DNA of 42,629 nt from Clostridia bacterium. Lineage in GTDB: Bacteria > Bacillota > Clostridia > Oscillospirales > CAG-272. This document shows positions 23,158 to 35,800 of this stretch, piece after piece. The notes under the pieces were generated by a model that worked only from the letters and a program-made list of their open reading frames with translations, was not told the origin of the DNA and searched no databases. Position 1 is the first letter of the stretch, and every line of letters starts with the position of its first letter. The stretch spans positions 1 through 42,629 of the forward strand of contig JAFVQU010000018.1 of NCBI GenBank assembly GCA_017504625.1. Direction: 5' to 3'. Made by a program: the position numbers and the translations under genes.

Positions 23158-24888
23158 ATGAAGCTTCCTATATTAAGTGAGATCGAGAGCTCGCGCGAGA
23201 TGATAGACGTTTTCGGCGGATATAATCACAATTTGCGAATAAGCAACGGCGAGTTTTACAATATGAAAAACCTCTCTTCCTCGGATTATCCTGTTCTCTC
23301 CCCGAGAAAGAGGCGCGGGATTTACGCCACTCCCGAAAAGCCTCAAGGTCTTTTGGCTAAGGATTCCCTTTGCTACGTTGACGGAGAGAATTTTATAATC
23401 AACGGCAAGACGATACCGTTAGGACTTACTGACGGCGACAAAACTTTGATTTCAATGGGCGCTTACGTTATTATAATGCCCGATAAAAAATATATAAATA
23501 CCACCGACACAAGCGACTGCGGCTCTATTGAATCAAAGGTGACGAGCACGGGAACGGTCACCTTTTCGCTTTGCAGGATCGACGGCGACACGTATGAAAA
23601 TTATACAATAAGCTCCTCCGCTCCGCGTTATCCCGCGAATTTGGCTTTATGGCTTGACACCTCAAGCGTGCCGCATACCTTAAAGCAGTATTCAACAACT
23701 AATGCCGTATGGACGGCTATTGCTACGACCTACATAAAAATATCTGCTACGGGTATTGGCAAGAGCTTCTCCGAAAACGACGGTGTTTCAATATCGGGGT
23801 GCGTTGGCGACGCGGTTGCCGATCTCAACAGTACGGCTATAATTTGGGCGCGAGGTGACGATTATATCGTCGTGACGGGTGTTCTTGACAAGGTCACTAC
23901 GCAGACCGCTCCTATCACTATAGCGCGACAGATGCCGAATATGGATTTTGTTATCGAGTCAGGCAATAGGCTATGGGGTTGCAGATACGGCGCGTCAGTC
24001 GGTGGCGTTACGGTTAACGAGATATACGCCTCAAAGCTTGGTGATTTCAAAAATTGGAACAGCTTTCTCGGCATATCTACCGACTCCTACGCCGCAACTG
24101 TGGGTACGGACGGCGAATTTACGGGAGCGGTCACACATCTCGGTTATCCGATCTTCTTCAAGGAAAACTGTATGCACAAGGTATACGGCAACTATCCCTC
24201 CAATTATCAGATACAGACCACCACCTGCAGAGGCGTACAGAAGGGGTGCGAGCGCAGTCTTGCAACGGTCAACGAGGTGCTTTACTACAAAGCACGGTCG
24301 GGCGTCTGCATTTACGACGGTTCCCTTCCTACAGAAATCTCGTCAGCCTTTGGTGAAGAAGCCTACGGAAACGCGGTGGCGGGCTCTCTCGGCAATAAAT
24401 ACTATATCTCTATGCAGGACACGGACAGGCTTTGGCATCTTTTCGTTTACGACGCAAAAAGAGGTATGTGGCACAGAGAGGACGACACGCAGGCAACCGC
24501 CTTTTGCAGCTGTAACGGCGACCTTTATTTCATAGACTACGCGGACAAGCTTATCAAATCGGTAAACGGCTCGGGGGTTTCTGAGGGTGACGTGCATTGG
24601 ATGGCGGAAACGGGTATCATCGGCACAGACTCGCCAGACAAGAAATACGTATCAAGGATAGACGTGCGCCTTTCTCTTACGGTGGGCACTCGCGTACACT
24701 TCAACGTTCAATACGATTCTGACGGCGGGTGGGAGCATTTATTCACTATGACGGGAACGTCGCTACGCAGCTTTGCCGTGCCTATAAGACCGCGAAGATG
24801 CGATCATCTGCGCTTGCGCATTGAGGGTGACGGCGAGGCGAAGATTTATTCTATTTGCAAAACTATTGAGCAAGGAAGTGATATGTAA
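23158..24888 (+). CDS. Structural tail-hub/nozzle-like protein (beta-propeller pattern)
   Basis: A 576-residue beta-rich protein. It begins MKLPILSEIESSREMIDVFG and contains repeated blade-like segments (SYAATVGTDGEFTGAVTHLG, YPIFFKENCMHKVYGNYPS, VLYYKARSGVCIYDGSLP, YYISMQDTDRLWHLFVYDAK, FCSCNGDLYFIDY), the pattern of a propeller. Short-tailed phages use propeller-type nozzle proteins beneath the portal, so that role is the best fit (inference). AAGGAGG precedes the ATG, and the gene abuts the next one. Confidence 0.65.
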   Translation: MKLPILSEIESSREMIDVFGGYNHNLRISNGEFYNMKNLSSSDYPVLSPRKRRGIYATPEKPQGLLAKDSLCYVDGENFIINGKTIPLGLTDGDKTLISMGAYVIIMPDKKYINTTDTSDCGSIESKVTSTGTVTFSLCRIDGDTYENYTISSSAPRYPANLALWLDTSSVPHTLKQYSTTNAVWTAIATTYIKISATGIGKSFSENDGVSISGCVGDAVADLNSTAIIWARGDDYIVVTGVLDKVTTQTAPITIARQMPNMDFVIESGNRLWGCRYGASVGGVTVNEIYASKLGDFKNWNSFLGISTDSYAATVGTDGEFTGAVTHLGYPIFFKENCMHKVYGNYPSNYQIQTTTCRGVQKGCERSLATVNEVLYYKARSGVCIYDGSLPTEISSAFGEEAYGNAVAGSLGNKYYISMQDTDRLWHLFVYDAKRGMWHREDDTQATAFCSCNGDLYFIDYADKLIKSVNGSGVSEGDVHWMAETGIIGTDSPDKKYVSRIDVRLSLTVGTRVHFNVQYDSDGGWEHLFTMTGTSLRSFAVPIRPRRCDHLRLRIEGDGEAKIYSICKTIEQGSDM

Positions 24889-25503
24889 ATGGCGCTAAGA
24901 TTACCAAAAATTACGGGAGCTTCGGAGCGCGAGCAGATAGCCGAGATCAAAAGCTATCTGTATTATCTCGTGGAGGAGCTTGAATACTCTCTCAATAATA
25001 AAGACGCGGGGAGAAGTGGCTCGGCAACGGGCAGCGCGGTATCTACCGCCTCGCAGGCATACGCTACGTTTGAGTTGATCAAGCCGTATATTCTGAAATC
25101 CGAGGATATAGTCACCGCCTTCGGCGATATTATAAGCGAAAAAGAGGGCGGCGCGTGGACTGATTTGGAGCTTTTGCAGGAGCTCTCTGAGGTGTCGGTC
25201 GGAAGGACTGAGACGGGGTGCTTCTACCGTGTTTGCGACGGCGGCAAGCACGTTTACATATCCTTCAACTGCTCTTTTGAATACGAGGGCGAGGCGTTGA
25301 AGGTCAATAAAACGCTTATTCCCGAGGAATACCGACCGAAAAGAGATGTTTTTTCTTTATGTCCTACGGGCGACGGCTCTTTTGCAAGGGTGATAGCAGG
25401 CACGGACGGACAAGTGCTTATTGACTCGGCACAATCCCCGACAGTTGATTGGATTGACGGATACATTGATTATTGGATAGAGGAGGAAAAAGAAAATGAT
25501 TAA
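24889..25503 (+). CDS. Structural protein with helical N-terminus and beta C-terminus
   Basis: A 204-residue protein. Residues 1-45 form an amphipathic helix (EREQIAEIKSYLYYLVEELE), then a flexible linker and a beta-sandwich-like domain at 100-204 (ETGCFYRVCDGGKHVYISFN, LIPEEYRPKRDVFSLCP, WIDGYIDYWIEEEKEND). The modular form resembles small tail adhesin or head-fibre proteins. It starts directly after the previous stop and overlaps the next gene by 8 bases. Confidence 0.6.
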   Translation: MALRLPKITGASEREQIAEIKSYLYYLVEELEYSLNNKDAGRSGSATGSAVSTASQAYATFELIKPYILKSEDIVTAFGDIISEKEGGAWTDLELLQELSEVSVGRTETGCFYRVCDGGKHVYISFNCSFEYEGEALKVNKTLIPEEYRPKRDVFSLCPTGDGSFARVIAGTDGQVLIDSAQSPTVDWIDGYIDYWIEEEKEND

Positions 25504-26800
25504 AGACTTTAAAATTGCAATGACGGACGACGGCGGGAGCGGATCTTCTGCGAATCCGAATGCAAATCTAAAAGCAATAAATAACACGCCGTATTTTGGC
25601 GACAAGGCAACGGCGCCTCTCAAGCACTATCAGTCATTAATTGCGAATGGCAAGGTCAATAATGACACGCGGATATCAAACCGAGGCGACGCTACCAATA
25701 CAACGGGGGGAGAGACAGAAGGCGGAGACGGTGAAACCGTTGTCACGGAGCAGTCTGGCGGATACGTCAACGTCGAATTAAGTAATAAGATCGACGATAT
25801 TATGGATAAGATCGTCAACAGAGAGGAATTTTCCTACGATCTGAACGAGGACGCGCTCTACGAGCAATACAAGGACAGCTTTATTCAGCAGGGCAAGCTT
25901 GCTATGCAGGATACCATGGGACAAGCTGCGGCTATGACGGGCGGCTTCGGCAATTCCTACGCTGCCACGGTGGGTAATCAGGCGTATCAGTCATCCCTTC
26001 AGGAGCTTAACGACGTTGTGCCCGAGCTTTATCAGATGGCGCTCGATCAGTATAATCGCGAGGGAGATTATCTTCTCAATAAATACGGCGTTGTGTCTGA
26101 CAGAGACGATACTCTTTACGGCAGACACAGAGATACCGTTGCCGACTCTCAATGGCAGGCAGAATTTGACGAGGGCGTAAGGCGGTATGATGAGTCCTTA
26201 GCGGAGGATAAGCGACAGTTTGATTCTTCAACGAATGGAAAAACAACCTCGTATGAAGATTGGCTTAATTCCTATCTGTCGGGCGGAGATAACACAGGCG
26301 GTACGGTTGTAGGCGATACGGGTAATACGGGTGCAGGCGACACAGGCTTTATTGGAAACACAAACCCTGTATATACGGGAATTACGGATGAAATAAGGGC
26401 AAAAGCAGAGACCTATACGAGCAATACCGCGCTTGCCTCCTATCTTGACGGTCTTGTTGACGCAGGCACTATCACCGAGGAAGAAAGCGACTCGATTTAT
26501 GCGCAATACGTTGACGACAACGAATCGTATGTTACAAAGGAAGATGGATCTACCGCGGCGTCTTACAAAGATATGATTAACAGCGCATCGGGTTGGTCTG
26601 TCGTGGAAAATGGCGGCGGCAATCTTTGGGGTATTGATGCCGACGCTATCGTTAAAGCTCCAAACGGAGAGCAGATGACGCTCAATAACCTCAGAGATAA
26701 GCTGATCAAAGAGGGCATGAAGCACGGTGAGGCAACTGAGGCGATCAAGCAACTGCAGCAGGATATGGGTATTTCGTCCAATTGGATGTTCGGTTGGTAA
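25496..26800 (+). CDS. Internal-virion/ejection-like protein
   Basis: A 434-residue protein. A disordered polar N-terminus (to about 95) is followed by a helical core (YEQYKDSFIQQGKLAMQDTM, GQAAAMTGGFGNSYAATVGN), which recurs in short-tailed Clostridia phages next to the portal module. A low-complexity Gly/Thr segment (about 262-295) and a helical C-terminus (NNLRDKLIKEGMKHGEATEA) follow. The core and position directly before the giant polyvalent protein suggest a DNA-ejection component; this is inference from context and composition. Confidence 0.6.
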   Translation: MIKDFKIAMTDDGGSGSSANPNANLKAINNTPYFGDKATAPLKHYQSLIANGKVNNDTRISNRGDATNTTGGETEGGDGETVVTEQSGGYVNVELSNKIDDIMDKIVNREEFSYDLNEDALYEQYKDSFIQQGKLAMQDTMGQAAAMTGGFGNSYAATVGNQAYQSSLQELNDVVPELYQMALDQYNREGDYLLNKYGVVSDRDDTLYGRHRDTVADSQWQAEFDEGVRRYDESLAEDKRQFDSSTNGKTTSYEDWLNSYLSGGDNTGGTVVGDTGNTGAGDTGFIGNTNPVYTGITDEIRAKAETYTSNTALASYLDGLVDAGTITEEESDSIYAQYVDDNESYVTKEDGSTAASYKDMINSASGWSVVENGGGNLWGIDADAIVKAPNGEQMTLNNLRDKLIKEGMKHGEATEAIKQLQQDMGISSNWMFGW

Positions 26801-26813
26801 GGAGGTATAATCT

Positions 26814-29800
26814 ATGGGCGTAATGGACAGATATAACGAGAGAAAGAAAAAGACCGAAGAAGGCACGGAGGAGTCCTCCGCTTCCTCGGGCGGCGTTATG
26901 CAACGATATGAGACGAGGAAATATTATAGTTCCCTGCCGACTGAGAGCGTTGACGAGAATTATATTAACACCTTTGTTTCAGATGCGAATAAATTTCTTG
27001 GTACGACCAAATTGGATAATAGCAGCTACGGAACGTGGAAAGACCTTAGCACAAGAGCTGACACTATAAGCGGTTGGCTTTATAAAAACAACGGCAGCAT
27101 AAACGCTGAGGTCTACAACAGTATTGCTGACGCTATCAATAAGTTTAATACGGCTACAAAGGATTTTACACAGTTTAAGACTGAGGACGATTATATAAGA
27201 AATCGTATTGGTTGGCTCAATGACGAAGCCAAGACCGATCAGGAAACGGCGGCAGCGAGGCAGACCTATTCTGACAGTCAATCCTCTCGTGTAAGTGAAA
27301 TCGACGAAAGCTTGCCGTGGTACGCTAAGTCTTGGGTACCTAATTTCGTAGAAAATTGGTTTCTTACCGAGGAGCAGGAATCATTGCGTGATGAGGCTGA
27401 AAGGCTTGAGGCAGAAAACACTATCTATAAGCGCGAGCAAGGCAAATTGGACTCTTACTACATACCCGAAACAGATGAGTTTAAGCAGGTAGCTTCAAAC
27501 AGAAATTTTGTGAATCCTACAAGAGAGGAATTATCTGCATACGACTCTTCCATATCGCAAGGTAGCGTTGCACTTAACAGCGGCGGTTATTTTGACGATG
27601 AAGGCAATATAAGGGATAAAGACGGCAATATCGTTCAGTATGCAGAATCTCCAATTGCTGACAAGCTTGGGCTATATCATTCCGCAACCGACACAGATAT
27701 TGCAGATGCTTATAATTTAGTTACGGGTGCAATGGGCGCTTATTCTACCACTTGGGCGGAAACGATTGTGGAAGGCGATCAGAACGAGTGGCGAGAGCTT
27801 ACGGACTATGAAATAGATCTTTACTACTACTATCTCAATACCGAGGGCAAGGAAAAGGCGTTTAAATTCCTTGACGATTTAGCTCCTACATTAACCAAAA
27901 GGGCAACGCAAAAGCGCACCGAGGCAATAAATAATACGGGTGGCTTCGGTCAGGTAGCTTTGAATATTGCTTCCGTTCCCTCTAATATTTTTGGCGGAGC
28001 GATTGCGTTCGCCGATGACGTTGCAAATCTGCTTGGAGGAAATGAAGTAAATCCTTATTCAAGAGCGCATATGCTCAGCAACGTTGCAACCGATATTCGT
28101 ACAAAAACGGCGGCGGATCTCGACGCTTGGACGGGCGGCGCGTCTATTCCGTGGCTTGATTTTAGCCTTGGCGACGCATATCAGGCGGGAATGTCGGGCA
28201 TTGACTCTCTCGTAGGCGCATATCTGCTCGGCGGAACGGGCTACGGTGTGCTTATGGGCATGGGCGCCGCATCTAACGAAATGAAGGCACTTTACGAAAA
28301 GGGCGCATCAACCGAGCAAATGCTGATAGGCGGTGTCCTTGCGGGTGCTGCCGAAATGGTATTTGAAAAATATTCGATAGACAAATTCCTTGAGGCAGGC
28401 GACGCGAAATCTATTAAGGATATTGTCGTTAACATTTTGAAACAGGGCGGCGTTGAGGCTTCCGAAGAAGCGTTTACAGAGATCGCCAACACCATTACGG
28501 ACGTTATTGTTATGGGTAGTCAATCCGATTGGGTAGACGCGGAAACCTTTATCAAGAACGTAGTTAACGCAGGCGTAGGCGGCTTTATAAGCGGCGGCGG
28601 TATGGGTGGCGTTGGCTCTACCGTAAGTTATGCTCAGTATCAAAATCAGGTCAACAAATACGGCCAGAGTATTATTGATAAGGGCGGCGTTGATTCATTG
28701 CGCGCACAAGCTTCTGAAATGTCTGACAATAAGGCAATATCAAGGCTTGCGGGTAAAGTTGCAAAAAATACTACGGCGAGGAACGTGGGACGCCTCGCTA
28801 CGACCATTCAGAACGTAACCAACGCTAAAGACCGCTCCTCTATTGCTACCGATTTGAAAAGCAAGGGCTTGACTAAGAAGGAAGCGCAGAAGGTCGCCGA
28901 TTTTACGGTTAAGGTGTCACAGGGATATAACCCTACCTCCGAAGAAATTACCGAAATTGAGCAAATAACCGACAAGCTCCCCGACGTTGCCGACGCTCTT
29001 GCAGATGATGTTTCCGACACAGACGTCGTTGAGGCTGAGGCAGAGGGCTCGCAGGGCGTTGAATCCCCTGCCCTTGCTACGCAGGCTTCGGCACAGCAAG
29101 CGGAAAAGGTTGACGTGACCGAGAACGTGTCTACCGACGAAAACGCGGCAGAAGGCAAAATTTCGGGTTCTGTTGAGGGCGCGGAAAGAGCTCCGAGTGA
29201 AAGCGCGGTCACGCTTGAAAGCGCTTCGGAAAAGTACGGTGCGCAGGCGCAGGCTATGATCCACACCTACGCCGAAGGTCAGGACGTGGAAGAATACGAC
29301 AACGCTTACAATATTGCCTATAATATGGGTATGAGCGGCGTTTCCCTCTCCTATGCTATGAACAGCAAGGGCACGGCTTATCTTTCCGAGAAACAGAGAG
29401 AGCTTGCATACGAGGCAGGACGCGCGGCGGCAGAGTCCAACGCTCGCGATCAGGACACGAAAAACAAGAACGGCGCTAACGGCAATACCGGGCGCAGACG
29501 CGGAGTCGTGCGCGGTGAGGGCGTGACGATTGCCGACCTCAAGAAAGCGTTTAGCGACACGCAGAACACGGCGTACAAGCTTCTTTGCTTCTACGCAGAG
29601 GCGACGGGCATTGAGATTGTGCTTTACAAATCCGAGGCAGGTGCGGACGGTAGATTTATCGGCTCACAGGGTAAATTCAAGTGGAGCGAGGACACGATCT
29701 ACATTGACGTTAACGCGGGACTTGCCAATATCAAGGACGTAAACGAGCTTGCAAAGTATGCCATGCTTCGCACTTTTTCACACGAATTTACACATTTTAT

Positions 29801-32800
29801 TGAAAAATGGAATCCTATATGGTATAATGAGTTCAGAAAAGCCGTGTTTGACGAGCTTTCCGCGCGTGGCGAGGACGTTGACGACCTCATTATAGCAAAG
29901 CAAAATCTTGACGGCGACAAGCCTTTGTCCTACGAAAAGGCAAGCCGCGAGGTAGTTGCCGAGGCTATGACAGATATTCTCCCTGATGCTAACTTTGTTG
30001 AAACGCTTGTCACAAAGCATAAGAACATCTTTGAAGCGTTGCTTCAAAAGCTCAAGGAGTTCCTTGCGGATCTCAAGGCGTATTTCAACACTCTCGGACA
30101 TAACCCTTCAAGAGAGGCAAATGCACTCAAGGAGCAGATCGACGGCGCTGTGCGATACGTGGATAGCATCGTAAAGCTCTTTGACAAGGTAGCGCTTGAG
30201 GCTGTGGAAAACTATCAGGCTACCGTGGCGACGGAAACAGAAAACAATAATAATACTTACGGAGGTGTAGTACATGAAGCAGAACGCGCAGAACAGACCG
30301 TCGAAAGAAGATCAAATCAAACAATTGCAAAAGGCAATGACGGATCACCGCAGAAAGAGAGAGACGGACGAGAAATATCGAAAGAAGTCAGACAACAATC
30401 AGAAGATGCTAAGAGAGACGATTCTGCCTCTTCTGAACGACACCGAGAATTAAATCACACAGATACAGCGTTTTCTAAAGATGCATATATTACACCTCGT
30501 AAAGGTTCGGTTGAAGAGACCGAAGGCAAAATTCTTGACGAGTACGGCGTTGAGTGGCATCTAATCAATAAGGAAAAATGGGATAGAATTTATATTGCTT
30601 TTGCAAAAGCAGGTGTAGTTTATCTAAGAGAAGCACTCCCCGAAAAGTTTCGAGGTGCTGTTGCTCGCCACGAAGCTACCCACATTATGAAACATCTGAA
30701 ATATCAACCGTATTTGGATTTTATTGAGCGTACTCCTAAAATGCTGAATATGTCTGCGAGTGGCGTAATGGATTTGATCACAACGATAGCCGAGCGACGT
30801 GACATTGATCTATTAAACATTGATGAACAATCATGTCAAACGATATATGATGAAATAAATGCGACTATCTACGGACAAGTTAATATATCAGAAAAAAAAG
30901 AAGCATATCTCGAATTTATCAACGAGGTTTTTTATGACTATGATAGGTATATAAAAGAACTTGATGCTATACACGATCAGTTTAAAAGAGAAAATGCGCC
31001 GAAGAAATCAGAATCAATAACTACCGAGCAGGAAACACACACAGAAACAGCGCCGGCAGAAACCAATGATTACGGTAATTTCACTATTACCGACAACGCC
31101 GAATATGGCACTCTTGAAATCAAGTTTGACGGTAAGCCTTCCGAGGCTGTCCGTGATGTGCTGAAGGAAAACAAATTCCGTTGGCACAAAGTAAAGGGCG
31201 TTTGGTATGGCAAGGGTGAGCGCACGGATATTGTCAAGGCTTTGAGAGATGCTTATACCGAGGAAGAAAACACCGCCACCAATATTATTGAGGAGGAAAA
31301 ACCTAATGTCGAAGCAGAAAATGCTGATAACGAACGACCAATATTGGAGCCTGACACCGATAGGCAAGGAGCTCCACGATCATTGGATGAACAACAAGCC
31401 GACGATGTACGCGGAGCTTCATCAGAACGGGACTCTGTGGGAGATACTCGACAGCGAGAATCACAGACTCGACGAGATGGTGATCGAGCTGACACAGCAG
31501 ATAGGCTTGGCAGGAGCGATGGAAATAGCGAGAGCGGAGATTCACGAGAGCTAACCGAAAAAGAAACTCAGGCGAAAGCTGAGGAGCTTGCCGAGACGGT
31601 TGAGCGAGAGATCGAGCAGAAATCTACCGAAAATCCCAAGGGTAACAACTTTATAATAGGCGATAGCCTTCACCTTCCCGATGGAGAAAAGGCAAGATAC
31701 CGCGCCAACGTTGATGCTATAAGGCTTATAAAGCAGCTTGAGAGCGAGGGCAGACGCGCGACGGTGGCTGAGCAGGAGATCCTTTCTAAATACGTTGGTT
31801 GGGGTGGACTGCCAAATGCTTTTGGAGAATATAGATACAACCGAGATACGCGCAGAAGCGAAATGACTGCAAAGGACGGTTGGGAAAAGGAATTTGCGGA
31901 GCTTCGTTCGCTTGTTGACGAGGGTATTATTACCGAGCAAGAATACAAGGATATGTCCGCGAGCACCAAGAACGCGCACTATACCTCTATTGAGGTTATC
32001 AAGGCTATGTACGACGGGCTTGCAAGTCTCGGCTTTATCGGCGGTCGTATGCTTGAGCCCTCCTCGGGCGTTGGTAATTTCGTAGGCGCTATGCCTGTTG
32101 AGATGAGCGCAAAGGTCAACAGTTGGACGATGGTGGAGCTTGACCGCATTACAGGCTTGATCGCAAAGTACCTCTATCCTAACGCTGACGTGCGTATTCA
32201 GGGATTTGAGACTGCTAACATTCCCGACAACTATATAGACGTTGCTATCGATAACGTTCCCTTCGGTAACTTTGGCGTGGTTGACAGGAGCTATCCCAAA
32301 CGCATTACGAAATCAATACATAATTATTTCTTTGCAAAATCAATAGACAAGGTGCGCCCAGGAGGAATCGTGATGTTTATCACGTCCTCGTTTACGATGG
32401 ATTCCAACGACAACGGCGTGCGTCAGTACATTATGGATCGCGCTGATCTTCTCGGTGCTATCAGACTTCCGAACACCGCCTTCAAGGGTAACGCGGGAAC
32501 GGAGGTAGTGACTGACATTCTCGTTCTTAAAAAGCGCGAGGACGGCACGGAATACGCGGGCGAGGATTTCCTTGAGGCTGAGTATGATTATAATTACCAT
32601 ACTTATATAAGCAATTATTTCAAAAATCATCCCGAAATGGTGCTTGGTAAGCCCGCCGTCAAGAGAGGTATGTATAACGCAAGCTCTCTTACCTACGATC
32701 CGTTAACCGACAAGGTCACTATTGACGAGCAGATAAGAGAAGCCTTTAAGAATATTAAGGGCAAAATGGATTATCCCACAAAGCCCTCTCCCGAAAAAAC

Positions 32801-35800
32801 TAATTTTGCGGTTGAGAAGGAATCAAAGAAAACGAAATCGGGCGGTTTCGTTGTGCATTCTGACGGTAGCATTTCAAGAAATGAGAACGGTCAGCTTGTA
32901 AAATACGACACCGACGAAAAGACCGCCAAGAGAATTGCGGGAATCCTCTCTATACGCGACGCCTACAGAACGCTTGCAAACTATTTGCAGCAGGGCGTTG
33001 AGACAAAGTATATCAAGAAGGCGAGGGCGGAGCTTAACAAGGCTTACGACGCTTTCGTCAAGGAATACGGTTATCTTAACTCTCCCGCAAATAAAAAAGC
33101 AATAGAAGGAGATCCCGACAGATATTCGATTCTCTCTCTTGAGAATTACGATGCGCAGAAAAAGACCGCCAAGAAGGCTGACATCTTTACAAAGGATACC
33201 ATCAGCGCAAACAAGACGGTCAATCACGTTGACAGCGTTACAGAGGGCGTTATTGCTTCGATCAATCTTACGGGCGGAGTTGACGTGTCGCTTATATCCA
33301 AGCTTACGGACAAGGGCGCAGACGCCGTGACGCGCGAGATAATTGATTCTCGCTTGGCATTTAAGACGAGAGACGGCTCTCTCGTAGCTCGCGAGGCTTA
33401 TCTTTCGGGCAACGTAAGAGCAAAGCTGCGCGAGGCGGAAGCGCTTGCACCCTACGACAGCGATTTTAATAACAACGTTGAGGAATTGCGCAAGGTTATC
33501 CCTGCGGATATTCCATACAATGAAATTTATATCACACCCGGTGCGACCTTTATTCCCAACGAGATATACGCCGACTTTATAGCGCATATGCTTGGCGGCA
33601 GAAATAATCAGAGCTACGGAAGCCCTGACGTTGAGGTGGGACGCACGTCGAGCGGTGAATTTAAGATCGTTGTCAATAATAAGCGTCTTAAGGGAAGCTA
33701 TTATAACAATCAGACTTGGGGAACGGCACGCAAGTCATTCCTTGAGCTTATCGACGCCATGATGTCAAGCCGCACGGTAAAGGTAAACGACATTATAGAA
33801 AACGGCGACGGAAAGAAGATAGCCGTTGTAAACGAAGCCGAGACCGAGGCGGCAAACGAAAAGGTTAAGGCTATACAAAAGGAATTTGAAGATTGGATAT
33901 GGAAGGACGAGGACCGCAGGATTCTGCTTGCGCGTCTTTATAACGAGATCTTCAACGCCCTTGTAAATCCAAAATATGACGGCTCGCATCTAAGCGTAAA
34001 CGGAATAAACGCCGACTACTCCCTCCGTCCTCATCAGGCGGACGCGGTACACCGCATTATCGCATCAGGCGGTAATACCCTGCTTGCTCACCGAGTGGGC
34101 GCGGGAAAGACGCTTGAAATGGCTGCGGCGGCGATGAAGATGCGCGAGCTTGGCGTTATCAAAAAGCCCGTGTTCGTCGTTCCCAAATCGGTAGTGGCAC
34201 AATGGGGCGTGGAATTTCACAATTACTTCCCTGCCGCACGACTTTTGGTTGCCGACGACAAGAGCTTTACTCCCTCAAACAGAAAGGTCTTTACCAACAG
34301 GATCGCCAACGGTGATTATGACGCGATCATTCTCTCCTACGAGCAGTTTGAAAAAATACCTATGTCGGTAGAATATCAGCAGAGCTTTTACGAGGAGCAG
34401 ATAAACGAGATTATCGCGGCTATTGCCGAGGAAAAGGCGGAGAGCCGAGACGGCAAGGGATTGACCGTTAAGGAGATGGAAAAGAAAAAGGCTCAGCTTG
34501 AAAAGAAGCTGAAGGAGCTTACCTCAAAGCCCAAGGACGAGGACAACGTTGATTTTGAGATGCTTGGAATTGACAGCTTGTTCGTTGACGAAGCGCACAA
34601 TTTCAAAAACCTTGAATACGTTTCCAAAATGACTAACGTTGCGGGACTTGGAAGCACGAAGGGGGCGCAGAGATCCTTTGACCTTTACACAAAAATACGC
34701 TACCTTCAGGGGCTTAACGGCGGACGCGGCATAGTATTTGCCACCGCAACGCCCGTTATGAACTCTATGGTAGAGCTTTATATTATGCAAAGATACCTGC
34801 AGCCCGACGTTCTCGATCAGTTAGGGCTTAAGACATTTGACGCATGGGCAAAGCAGTTTGGCGAGGTCGTCAACAAGTGGGAGATCAACCCGAGCGGAAC
34901 GGGTATGAGGCAGAAGCAGGTATTTGCGAATTTCCGAAATCTTAACGAGCTTCAACTGCTTTTCCGTAGCTTTGCCGACGTTCTGACCGACGTGCCGGGG
35001 CTTAAAATTCCCAAGATGAAGGGCGGCGCGGTAAAGATCGTTGAGTGTGAGCCGGGAGAATTCCAAAAGGAATTTATGCAAGAGCTTCAGAAGAGAGCGG
35101 AAAACGTGAAAGACGTTGATCCTTCTGTGGACAATATGCTCAAGATCACGAGCGACGGCAGAAAGGTCTCTTATACTCAACGTATGATAGATCCCACTCT
35201 TCCCTACGAGCCCGAGTGCAAGATATTCAAAGCGGCGGGAAATATCGTAAAGGAATACAACGACAGCGCTGATATCAAAGGCACGCAGATAGTATTCTTG
35301 GATATGGCGACTCCCAAGGGCACCGACAAGAGCAAGGCGGACACAAACACCGAGGTGAACGCGGACGACGGATACGACGAGGAGAGCGCAAGGCTTTACG
35401 ACGATATGCGCGATTACCTTGTGAAAAAGGGTATTCCCAAGCGAGAGATTGCATTTATTCACGAAGCCGACTCCGACGCAAAGAGAAAACAGCTCTTTGA
35501 GGACGTAAACAACGGTAAGGTGCGCGTGCTTATCGGCTCTACGGGCAAAATGGGCGTTGGTATGAATGCGCAAAAGCGCGTCGTTGCTATACATCACCTT
35601 GACGCGCCGTGGAGACCGGGCGACGTTGAACAGCGCGACGGACGAGCCTTCAGGCAGAAGAATATTAACGACGAGGTTTCCAAATACGTTTACGTTACCA
35701 AAGGAAGCTTTGACTCTCGTTTGTGGGATATTCTCGACCGCAAGCAGCACTTTATAAATCAGATAATGAACGGCGAGGACGTCGGTCGTACCGCTGAGGA

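Noticed and set aside
28808-29266. 152-codon minus-strand frame within the giant gene
   Set aside because: It is antisense to an acidic low-complexity linker, low complexity itself, and without an RBS or homology; a shadow.
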